A program made the position numbers and the translations under genes. This document shows, piece after piece, positions 32,333 to 42,169 of a stretch of DNA of 64,000 bases (within the stretch, counting starts at the first letter, position 1; each line of letters starts with the position of its first letter). The DNA comes from Symsagittifera roscoffensis. Its lineage: Eukaryota > Xenacoelomorpha > Acoela > Convolutidae. Under the pieces are notes generated by a model, which was not told the origin of the DNA, ran no database searches, and saw only the letters and a program-made list of their open reading frames with translations. Location: the NCBI RefSeq assembly GCF_963678635.1, contig NW_026971385.1:56318-120317 (forward strand), given 5' to 3'.

Positions 32333-33374
32333 AGGGCTTTTCCACTGATCTAAGCCTTTATCGTCAACTGTATTACAAACGTGCCTATACAATTTAGAGT
32401 TAATTATAATTTTAATTCCATAATGAAGCTTTAAAAATCAAAAGTAATACTACTTCATTAAATATTGATCCAATCATTCCACAACTTGTCATTGATATTT
32501 TTCAGGGTCTGAAAATTCATGTAAATTTGTTCGTAAATTCAATAGATTTATAGTAGTTCTCTAGAACTGAAACGAGTTCTTTGTTCACTAGCTAATTAAC
32601 ACATGCTCAAGATAATTCTGGCCACTGTTTAAGTTTTTTTTTTTAATTACTAAAAATGTTACCAATGATCCATTTTAAAAAAGTGCTTTTTTTCATAATT
32701 TAGTTTTTAAATGCAGTTTCATGAGCACTATCATTACCTACATTACATAAAATTTGAATAATTCTGTCTATTTTTTTATTTTATGGCTGAAGTTGTACCA
32801 CCTTCTCTGTTTCCACCACAAATGCTTTTTTTGATCTCCTAAAATACCACCCACTCGATATAGAGAGATCAGTCGATGACTCATGTCGAATAAACTTCAG
32901 GGCGGTTTCCTTCTGAATCACTCGTCCGCATGAGAATCAGTGAGATAATTTGAAGTGCTGTAAGTTATATTTTCCTGGCCTCTGGCCATTGTAAAAAATT
33001 TTTCGAAAGAGCGAATTTTGATTATAATATCAGGCAATAAATATAGTTTTCAATTGTTTTAAACTAACTATGACTGACCAAAATATCGAATAGATAGATA
33101 GACTGAGTAGAAAATGAAATTGAGTTGAGATGTTGTATATAATTTGGCATCGGTTCAATGCTAAAAACTTCAAAAAATTTTTAAAACGTCTAAAACTTTC
33201 AAAAAGTAAAAATTGTCCATCTTAAGTTTTCAAACAGTCAAAAACGTCTAAAACTTTTGAGAAGTCAGAGCTATTCGAAGCGCACATTACGAGCAGTGTT
33301 GGTATAAATACCACCAACTTTCAATAAATGAAAAATGTTTAGTGAACACTTAGATTAACTCATGACAAAGCAGT
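32333..33374. other. Duplicated non-coding flank, unit I
   Basis: AT-rich sequence with no gene, clearly homologous to about 40640-41785 in unit II (for example both contain CTCGATATAGAGAGATCAGTC and AAACGTCTAAAA). It links the BED/hAT ORF to the orphan gene in both units, showing that they were duplicated together. Confidence 0.75.
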
Positions 33375-35115
33375 TTGAAGCGCATTTTACACCATCAATT
33401 AATTTACCGAATGGCTTTGCGACAATCAGGTTCACGACTGAGGGACGACAGTTTACCAACAGACGACTATCAAAACATCAGAGCTAGAACTGACAATGAA
33501 AATCATTTTATAGCTGGGGAACCTCAACCACAAATTCCGAGCAGAAACAACAGTAGCTCCTATAGCTCAAAAAGTGTAATAAAGTCGAAAGATTTTGACG
33601 TTGGGTCCGCTAGTGAAAAAATTCTGAACCCGCAAGGAAGTCAGTCGGAACCAGTTGAGCTTAATAATCCCGACGCAATCCAGGAAGCAGAAACGCCGAG
33701 GGAAACTGTTCCACAACCAGAACGACATGATCAACTTGCTGCCGGAGAACAATCAGTTATGGATTCCGGGTTCGAGGTTAACGACCATAATATCGACAAT
33801 AATGGAAATTCTATGGTCGATAATGAGCAGTTCAAAACAGCACAGTTTTTAGAAGTGCAGCGAATTACACCGCGTGAACAGGCAAACGTGGATGGTGAAC
33901 AATTTGAGCACGTTGAAGAAACGCGGGAAAATAACGAAAAAGTTGAAAACTTAAATGAAAATGAAACAGAAATTGAGAGCGTCAAAAACAACATCACTGA
34001 AAGAAAATTTTTTGAAAATGATCAGGCTTTTCAAATGTCAAATATTTTTCAATTTCAGCAACAACGCCAATAAAGGTTTCAAAATCAACAAAAATGGAAC
34101 CAGGGACAAAAAACTGTGAAAATTGGCAGCGAAACAATCTCAAAAATTTGATACTCCTCGAAAACAAAATGATACTCTTTGCTTTAGTAATGCTGAAAAT
34201 GGAGAAAATGAAAATTTTGAGCACATTGAGAGTGATTTTCAAACTGGTCAAAATGATCTTGAAAATCAACAAATGTTGCAAAGGGAAAATATTCAATTTG
34301 CACACGCTGAAAGGGATGGAAGGTTCCAGCAAAAACAGAACGCCGCATTTCGTCGTGCGAGAAATGGACAACTTGAAACTGATGTTCCATTTAAAAATGA
34401 GGAGGAAGTTTTTTTGGAATATGACTATAATTCACCAAATGTGAACCAAAGTCACGAAATCCAAGCTGAACGAGCTCAAGGTCATAATGTCCAACAAATT
34501 TCAAACTTCAAAGCGGAACAGAAAAATCAACAATCTGCGCTTCAGCAAATTAGCCACAGGTAACATGCGCAAGGATTGCAAATGCAACAGCAAACTCTAC
34601 GACGTCAACATCATCAGCAAACATTTCAACAAGCATCGTCAAATCAGAGATACCGATTTGAACAAAACCGTCGACAAGATTTGGGACACCAAGATTTTGA
34701 CAGAGCTCCCCGAATACAGGTGAAAACGATTCCTGAAGTCTCAACTCAAATCAGCGAAGCTTTCAATCCTATTGACGACCAGCCGGACCAGGAAACAATG
34801 TGCGGCGGAAGGAGGCATCCAGGCATCGAAGATGATTATGATGACAAACCAGAAGTCATAGACAGAGATGGACACCCAGCAGACCAAGAAGAAAAGGTTC
34901 TTACGGAACAACAACAAGAAGAAGCAATTTTGAAGCCAAATGAAGGAGAGATTGCAGTTCCTAGCGAGGAAGAGCAAAAAAAATCAATCCAGTGGGCTTG
35001 AACTGGCGAATATCAAGGATACCAAATATGTCATCACGAGATCAGAGGAAAGGAAGATCAAGGTAGACCCTAGAATTTTTCTGACCAACCTCATGAGAAC
35101 TGCAAAGGGTTTATG
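33375..35115 (+). pseudogene. Q/N-rich orphan gene, unit I copy (5'-truncated, broken)
   Basis: Frames 33375-34073, 34123-34563 and 34576-35001, then an out-of-frame end to TGA at 35113-35115, correspond one to one with the unit II gene (44250-45932). The protein is hydrophilic and repeat-poor: first S/N/E-rich, then E/N-rich, then Q/F/H-rich, ending in a charged GRRHPGIEDDYDD region. At about 33412 the upstream flank (matching unit II up to about 41785) joins directly to sequence matching 44250, so about 2.47 kb of the gene's beginning is deleted. A TAA after QQRQ, a frame change near 34080-34120 and a TAA at 34561-34563 break it further. No family is recognised. Here the -1 shift seen near 44640 in unit II is absent. 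Confidence 0.6.
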
Positions 35116-36213
35116 AAACGCTCTTAAACTAAAGGTACGGTCTGGTTAGCCTGTTTTCAATCAAATTGTTTGTTATTTGTTTACATAATTCAAGGATGTT
35201 TCAATGATCTTTTTAAAAATTGATCTGACCGTTGAGAAGTTCCCAAATATCATAGATACAATCGTTACAATGATTTTTTTTAATACAAAATAAATTCGGT
35301 AGAAAACTAGTATATTTTGTGCCGACGGTTCATCTTACAGTTTTTTCGATTGACCTCAACATCATTATAGCATAAACACCAATCTTTAACTTACAAAACC
35401 GAAAGAGCGAATTTTGTTAAAAACGTTTTCTTCTAATTGTCATACCACTAGTTTTCAAAACCACTAGTTTTCACTAGTTTGTAATGCAACTTTCATTCAA
35501 AACGACTATGCTCGTAAAAGTGACTTGCCTGAGCAGATTACAAGACCTGTTTACTAATAAATACTTTCAGTAGACGAAATCAAAAAACTAATTCGCGCTA
35601 ACCTTAACTAACTTAGGAGAAGCTGTGGCGTGTCTACTGCCGCCGTCCTATGCCCATAAATCTGATTTAAAAATGCCCAAATCGAAAAATTTTTGGTTAA
35701 ATTGACTTTCAAAAGTTTCTCAAAAAAAGTCAGTTTTCGCTTGTTTTTTTTTAAAAATGTTCTCTGCAAAGGCCGTAATAAATGGGTCTTGATAAAGCTT
35801 TGGGGGAGCTCAGAAAATCAATTTAGTCGAACAAAAAAAATAGACCAAAAGTTTAATTTTTTTTTTGCAAAAACAACCCCCATCCTCGAAAAAATTCTGT
35901 GCATGCTTCTGGAGTTGGAGCAATAACTTAAGTGCACAGAAGGTTTTGTTTTGTGGTGTGCTCGTTGCTTAAGCGTGAAGCAACACTTCTCAGAGTGAGA
36001 AAAACTCATTTAAAAATGCATGAAGATCTGAAAAAATAAGTGAAACAGTGGTTCGCCGTGACTGAGGTGGTCCTTTCCTTCATAAAAGTCTCAATTTTCA
36101 GTATTTTGTTATCATTTTTTTGCCGAAAGACTATTTGTGACTTGTTTACGCGTCAAAATAAATAGTATATGTAATTGAAGCAAGCATTGGTTAGAATGCT
36201 CTAAAAAAGTCTT
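35116..36213. other. Duplicated non-coding flank with hAT-miniature-like segment, unit I
   Basis: Homologous to about 45933-47134 and 50659-51860. Within it, 35640-35915 resembles the CAGGGG-type miniature element family (GGAGCTCAGAAAATCAATTT followed by TAGTCGA). The segment 35935-36100 (GTGCTCGTTGCTT..GTGAAGCAA, then GTGGTTCGCCGTGA) recurs at 39360-39500 and in the unit II copies, so it is a dispersed repeat. No gene. Confidence 0.6.
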
Positions 36214-36522
36214 GTGTTTCTGAAGGTTAAGAGTGACGGTAAGCCGGAGCTGACGTTATCACAGGGGTCAGTGGAGTCATTTGAGAGGAAGAAAGCCAAA
36301 GTAGACCAACTGTTTGAGGCTGTCAAGCACAGTGTAGAGAATGCAGGGCAGAGGGCTTTCAAATACACACATCAGAAGGAGGAGAGGATCAATGAAGTGT
36401 CAATGGTAATGTCATTCTTAGGCTGCAAAAAGACAAATTCAGAAATAAAAGACAGTAATAATTTCCAGTTGAGTTCAGTCCACATGAGGATTATCAAGTG
36501 TTTAGTGCATGAGAAATGCTAA
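36214..36522 (+). CDS. Small conserved ORF (hypothetical), unit I
   Basis: A 102-residue frame whose central part (SVESFERKKAKVDQLFEAVKHSVENAG ... HQKEERINEVSMVMSFLG) is preserved in the two other copies with mostly conservative changes. It is lysine/glutamate-rich and helical. The GC-richer codons at 36235-36420 stand out from the AT-rich surroundings, as expected for an exon. The real start may lie elsewhere, since sequence before 36230 is non-coding in character. It may be an exon of the transposon-like unit. No family recognised. Confidence 0.45.
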   Translation: MFLKVKSDGKPELTLSQGSVESFERKKAKVDQLFEAVKHSVENAGQRAFKYTHQKEERINEVSMVMSFLGCKKTNSEIKDSNNFQLSSVHMRIIKCLVHEKC

Positions 36523-36904
36523 ATGGAGCTTAACTTGCTCTAAAAAGGAGTACAAACCAAATTATCATTGCAGTTTTTCTCTGCCGAAAAAAATCTGAGA
36601 ATTTGATCAATCACGACAGAAGAATACTTAACAATATCGGTCAATCACGATTTCATGAAGACAATACAATAAATCACTGGGACCTTTATGTATTGCGAAA
36701 AAGAGTAGAAAAAATTGAAACACAAATTATAAAAAAACTCATTCCCATTTCGTGGTCGGAACAATAGGCAGAAAATATTACAACAAAGCAAGTATTACGA
36801 TGTATAAATTTAATGGTGGTACAAATGAAAAGTTCTTTTTAGCCCATTGCTTAAAGCATCCAAAAGCATCTTTCGGAATTCTGATTGGTTGCACTTAAGG
36901 CCAA
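36523..36904. other. Degraded copy of the 92-codon ORF region, unit I
   Basis: Homologous to 47387-47766, where a 92-codon frame is open; here indels and stops close it (NHWDLYVLRKRVEK is still readable). No independent gene. Confidence 0.4.
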
Positions 36905-38219
36905 CCCGCACTGATAGAAATGGTTTCCTGTCGATTTAAATTGATTTTAAATTGATTTTAAATCAATCAAAATTGATTAACCATGTATTTTTTTACAAAC
37001 TTGAATGGATTTTACATCGAGTTAAATAAATATTTTTGAATATTTTAGATTGATTCAAGTGTCTAAAACATTGAATAAAATCAATTTCATCATTACAAAT
37101 CAGAATTCGCGCATCAACATTGGTAACAAAGCTCAGGTTAAATTAAATTGCGATCTCAATAATATGCAGTAAAATCATAGAAAATCATGAAAGTAAATCA
37201 GATTTTAAGCAAAAACTTATGAAACGAATCAAGAAAAACGTCAATGTAGATTAGTTTTTGAACTCAAAATATGCAAGAAAATCATAAAAATTTATCGATA
37301 TTTTGGTCTTTTAATTTGGTCTTTTTATGCTACAAAACGCTATGGATGTTTAATGAAAAATGTTAGGCAGGAAATAAAAAGGCAATAAAAATTTGAAACT
37401 GATAAATTTTGAAAGAAAAAATTCTATTCAAATCAATTTAAATCCGTTTTAATCCCTTTAAAAATAAAAACAAATTCAGACTGGAAAAAATGGATTTAAA
37501 TTGTTTTTTTTTCAAATTTAAAATCATAGAAAATCATGAAAGTTAATCAGATTTTAAGCAAAAACTTATGAAACGAATCAAGAAAAAGGTCAATGTAGAT
37601 TAGTTTTTGAACTCAAAATATGCAAGAAAATCATAAAAATTTATCGATATTTTGGTCTTTTAATTTGGTCTTTTTATGCTACAAAACGCTATGGATGTTT
37701 AATGAAAAATGTTAGGCAGGAAATAAAAAGGCAATAAAAATTTGAAACTGATAAATCTTGAAAGAAAAAATTCTATTCAAATCAATTTAAATCCGTTTTA
37801 ATCCCTTTAAAAATAAAAACAAATTCAGACTGTAAAAAATGGATTTAAATTGTTTTTTTTTCAAATTTAAAATCATAGAAAATCATGAAAGTAAATCAGA
37901 TTTTAAGCAAAAACTTATGAAACGAATCAAGAAAAAGGTCAATGTAGATTAGTTTTTGAACTCAAAATATGCAAGAAAATCATAAAAATTTATCGATATT
38001 TTGGTCTTTTAATTTGGTCTTTTTATGCTACAAAACGCCATGGATGTTTAATGAAAAATGTTAGGCAGGAAATAAAAAGGCAATAAAAATTTGAAACTGA
38101 TAAATCTTGAAAGAAAAAATTCTATCCAAATCAATTTAAATCCGTTTTAATCCCTTTAAAAATAAAAACAAATTCAGACTGGAAAAAATGGATTTAAATT
38201 GTTTTTTTTTTCAAATTTA
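36905..38219. mobile_element. Truncated AT-rich inverted-repeat element with 3 x 349-bp expansion
   Basis: It begins with CCCGCACTGATAGAAATGG, the terminal repeat of the complete element at 47767-48927, and shares its body but lacks the matching right terminus. Inside, a 349-bp segment is repeated three times (starting 37171, 37520 and 37869) with few differences. Unit II holds a single diverged copy of that segment. Non-coding and very AT-rich. The right side joins the 38.2-kb exon-like sequence. Confidence 0.8.
37171..38219. repeat. 349-bp tandem triplication
   Basis: Three nearly identical units of 349, 349 and about 351 bp, each starting AAAATCATAGAAAATCATGA and ending before the next such start. 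They differ by a handful of substitutions (for example CTATGG/CCATGG, GGAAAA/GTAAAA), so amplification is recent relative to the duplication of the units. Confidence 0.95.
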
Positions 38220-38237
38220 AGCATTTTTTGATTGTAG

Positions 38238-38358
38238 GCGATGCAGAGAATGGACTTAAGAAATGCTGCGATATATTTTTTGAGTCAAACGGGCATTTAT
38301 TAAGCACAAATGCTCCAATATTGTCTTTACTTGACGAAAGTACAGATGGAGATGATCT
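38238..38358 (+). pseudogene. Exon-like fragment (GDAENG...), copy 1
   Basis: After a splice-acceptor-like TTTTTTGATTGTAG comes a coding-like stretch reading GDAENGLKKCCDIFFESNGH and on to DESTDGDD. The same acceptor and peptide occur at 55102-55222. The pair differs by substitutions and a small indel that breaks the second copy. No family recognised; probably an exon of the duplicated unit or of an associated transposon. Confidence 0.4.
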
Positions 38359-39164
38359 TTTATTTCAGTCATCCTGTGAACAAAAATTTTACCGCGGAAA
38401 AATTTAGTAGCTGGTTGCAAACTTATCGCATAGGTAAAAATCAAAAAACTTAAATCAAATTTTATAAAGTTATTCAATTTTGCTACCATTTGTTAAAAAT
38501 TTCTAAGCATTTAAAGCGCTAAATGAATCTTTGATAACTAGATTTCTTATTTGTTGTAAAACGTTAAGCTAAAAATTTTACAGCTCCTTATTTTCACATA
38601 ACAAAAGGTTACTTACTCGCTTTGCTCGCTCAAAATTAACTAAACAGCAAACAAAAATTATTGTGATTGACTCATGCCTGAAAAAAAAACTTTTCTATGA
38701 CAGAGCAAAAAAAATTTTTTCGGATGTTTATTTGTGGTACCGGATATTGTCTAGCAAAAAAATATTTAACTCAACCAAAAAAAAATGTTTCTACTCCTCA
38801 CTTTCACTAATGATTAGAAGAAAAATATTGGTTTGAAACGTTAACAGGATTGCAAAATCGAGATTATTAGGGGACAGGTAATTGATTTTAGTTTTCAACG
38901 CATATTTGTAGAATAGATTAGAAAGCCCGTTAAATGTACCGTTAATTTTTGGCCGTCTAACAGAAACTTTGGTACCCTACTGCAGTCAAAACATTTTGTT
39001 CTCTGAATGATAACATCCATTTCACCAATTATTGTTAAATTAGTGTCTGAGCCAGTATAAACTCGGATCTAAATGGAGTCAGCTTTTTAATTGTTTTGGA
39101 ACGCAATTGAAAGCCCCGTACGCTATAGTTTCTTACCAACTTACGGTAGTGTCAGAGAATATCA
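38359..39164. other. AT-rich DNA, no gene seen
   Basis: About 800 bp without a coding-like frame. Nothing recognised. Confidence 0.5.
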
Positions 39165-39269
39165 ATGGCGTGTGAACAGGCGAGAACACACCATGGCGAG
39201 GTTGCCATCCAACTGACTCAGCCACAGGGACAGAATAAGGAAGAGGAACCAGAATCAACTCAGAACCAG
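39165..39269 (+). CDS. Possible first exon (35 codons)
   Basis: ATG at 39165 starts 35 open codons (MACEQARTHHGEV ... EEEPESTQNQ) that end exactly at CAG followed by GTAGGT, a good splice-donor context. The composition is unlike the AT-rich surroundings. It lies 290 bp upstream of the truncated BED/hAT copy of unit II, in place of that copy's missing N-terminus. There is no second copy in the window to test conservation, so this is a weak call. Confidence 0.3.
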
Positions 39270-39283
39270 GTAGGTATCACAAA

Positions 39284-39520
39284 AGGGGAGCGGCGGTGAA
39301 TTGGTTACTTCTTCGCCTCTCAATCGAAAGGCCGGATGTTCGATGCTCACCACGATCCGTGCTCGTTGCTTGAGGGTGAAGCAAATTTATGTAGCCCCAG
39401 AAAGTAGCCAAAAAAATTCATGTAGTTCTTAAGCAAAGACACAACAGCGGTTCTCCGTGATGAGCTGTGCAGCTCGTATGTTGGCCCTTTCCCTCGTGGA
39501 TCAATGGAGTTAACTAAATA
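39284..39520 (+). mobile_element. Possible tRNA-derived SINE
   Basis: GGCGGTGAATTGGTTA (39292 on) resembles a pol III A box, and GGATGTTCGATGC (39334-39346) resembles a B box. The spacing is about 41 bp, as in tRNAs. The body that follows (GTGCTCGTTGCTT..GTGAAGC, then GCGGTTCTCCGTGATGAG) recurs without the head near 35950-36090, 46900-47000 and 51630-51730. No clear tail or target duplication was found. Confidence 0.3.
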
Positions 39521-39559
39521 AGTACCGATAGAAAGAAGATGTATGCTTTTTATAGCAAC

Positions 39560-40640
39560 ATAAGTAAAGATTGATTTTGGAGAAAGTCTGAATTATCAAC
39601 AAATGCTAACAACAGTAATGGAGAAAAGAGAAGACAACTTTGTGACAGCTTCACTCGAAATTGAGTACAATCAGCACCTCCCTGTGCAATTTACTGTAAA
39701 ACATCTCACTCTCGATAATAGTCTTTTTGAACGGTCTTTTCCAGCTCATGACATGACTGGTTTTCAGCAGATTTTTGATCACTGTTTAGCGAAACAATTT
39801 TTCATGAAGATGCAGACACGTATTTAACAGCAGTTGAAACAAAACAGTTAGATCGCCCCCCACAATTCCACAAACAGAAGCCACCTCTTCTTCCAGTTTA
39901 CGAATACTGTTGCCAAGGGGAGGCAATGAATCAGGTACATGTCGAATTGCAAAAGAGTGATCTCTTTCGAAGCATCCAAGATCATGCAGGCAACAATTTT
40001 CTGCAGTTTTCAATTGACGAACAATTTTCGTTTGTCGGATCAAAACTTAAAGGAATCAATGGCTATAAAATAAGTGAAACGCTTGAAAATGTCCTCCTTG
40101 AAAACTGTCGTAGAGCTTATAAAATTCCGAATAGATTCAAGTATTCAATACGTTTAGTGGAAACTCGTGGCCTGAGTTGGACCACACGTATATGGAAATT
40201 ATTTCTCTCTCAACTCGGATGGCTCAAAAATGAGGATCGAAAGTGGCTTGAGTTAGCTCAAAGACCATACGAGAAACACGTGCCTGTATTTGCGCTAGTT
40301 GCTAATGCTATAGACTTGAAGTTTTTAGGAAAAGAACTGACGGAAGAAGAGAGGGAGTCTGCGGCCAACTGGGTGCAAGAGTTTTTCCCTGAATGCTTCT
40401 CCGACTATCAGAAGTTTACCGGGCTCAGCATCGATCCTTTAGAAAGACTATATCGGTCTTATGAGTATCTTGAGGAATTCTTGGAAGTGTTAGTTGAACT
40501 TGGAATAATAAGTGCGCCATTTGCAGCTATGGGGAAATTATTGATGCGTCGCTGCGGTTGTGTTCATAAATTAATTTGACAAAGGAAGAGGCCCGGCTAG
40601 TGACATAAGTGACATATCGGACAGTGATTAGAACAGTTAG
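39560..40640 (+). pseudogene. BED/hAT-like ORF, unit II copy (N-terminus lost, frameshifted)
   Basis: Homologous to 31260-32332 of unit I (start of match ESLNYQQML near 39585). The BED zinc finger and about 130 N-terminal residues are absent; unrelated sequence precedes the match. Frame 39603-39827 and frame 39926-40579 are separated by a small indel near 39810. The C-terminal hAT-like helix (LAQRPYEKHVPVFALVANAI) is retained. As in unit I, the main frame stops and the acidic Ser-Asp tail lies in a neighbouring frame just afterwards, there closed by GATTAG. A non-functional duplicate. Confidence 0.75.
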
Positions 40641-42169
40641 AGGTCTTTTCCACTGACCTAAGCCTTTATCGTCAACTGTATTACAAACGTGCCCATACAA
40701 TTTGGAGTAAATTATAATTTTAGTTCCATAATGAAGCTATAAAAATCAAAAGTACTGGTACTTCATTAAATATTGATCCAATCATTCCGCAACTTGTCAT
40801 TGATATTTTTCAGGGTCTGAAAATTCATGTAAATGTGTTCCTAAATTCAATAGATTTTTAGTAGCTCTCTAAAACTGAAACGAGTTCTTTGTTCACTAGT
40901 TAATTAACACATGCTCAATATAAAATTGGCCACTGTTTAAGTTTTGTTTTCTTTTTTTAATTACTAAAAATGTTACTAATGATCCATTTAAAAAAAAATG
41001 CTTTTTTCATAATTTAGTTTTTAAATGCAGTTTCATGAGCACTACCATTTCTTACATTGCATAAAATTTGAATTATTCTGTCGATTTTTTTATTTTATGG
41101 CTGAAGTTGTATCAGCTTCTCTGTTTCCACCACAAAGGCTTTTTTTGGTCTCCTAAAATTCCACCAACTCGATATAGAGAGATCAGTCGATGTTTCATGT
41201 CGAATTATCTTCAGGGCGGTTCCTTCTGAATCACTCGTCCGCATGAGAAGCAGTTTGCGCTGTTGAGACCAATTGGAATTGTTTTGCAGAAACAACACTC
41301 GTGTGGTGGGTCAGTGAGATAATTTAAGTGCTGTAGTTTATGTTTTTCTGGCCTCTGGCCATTGTAAAAATTTTTCGAAAGAACAAATTTTTATCATAAT
41401 ATCAGGCAATAAATACAGTTTTCAATTGTTTTAAACTAATTCAACTGACTAAAATATAGAATAGATAGATAGATTGAGTAGAAAATGAAATTGAGTTGAG
41501 ATGTTGTATATAATTTGGCATCGGTTCAATGCTAAAATCTTCAAAAATTTTTTAAAACTTCTTAAACTTTCAAAAAGTAAAAATTGTCCATCTTAAGTTT
41601 TCAAACAGTCAAAAACGTCTAAAATTTTTGAGAAGTCAGAGCTATTCGAAGCGCACATTACGAGCAGTGTTGATATAAATGCCACCAACTTTCAATAAAT
41701 GAAAAATGTTTAGTGAACACTTAGATTAACTCTTGACAAAGCAGTTCGAAGCGCATTTTACACCATCATACAATTTACCGAACGCTAAAACTGGCAACTA
41801 CCTTAGGCGGTGAAAACACCATTAATGAATAATGATTATTGGATATCTCAGAATAAAAATGGAAATCTCGGTATAGTACAAATGGAGGAACCTTCGGGTC
41901 GGTAAGTGGTCGAACCCCTGAAGGGGAAAGATAATGTCCACCTTACCCCCCCCCCCTAAATCCGCCGGTTTTTTATTTTAAAAAAAGTAAATTTGAGTCT
42001 CAGAATGTTCTGTCGAAAAAGAGTCCAAATTGTAGAAAATTTTTGTAAGAAAACAATCAAAGTCATTTGTAACAAAACTGGATTGAGACTAAATTTATCA
42101 ATGTCCTAACTTAATGTCCTATCTTGTCCCAATGAAACTCAAAGAACAATCGGGTCAAAACCGAATACA
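40641..42169. other. Duplicated flank and unit II-specific spacer
   Basis: The part up to about 41785 matches 32333-33411 of unit I. The part from 41786 is specific to unit II and corresponds to the start of the 2.47 kb missing in unit I. A C11 tract followed by CTAAATCCGCC at 41946-41968 resembles one end of the CAGGGG-type miniature element. No gene. Confidence 0.55.
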
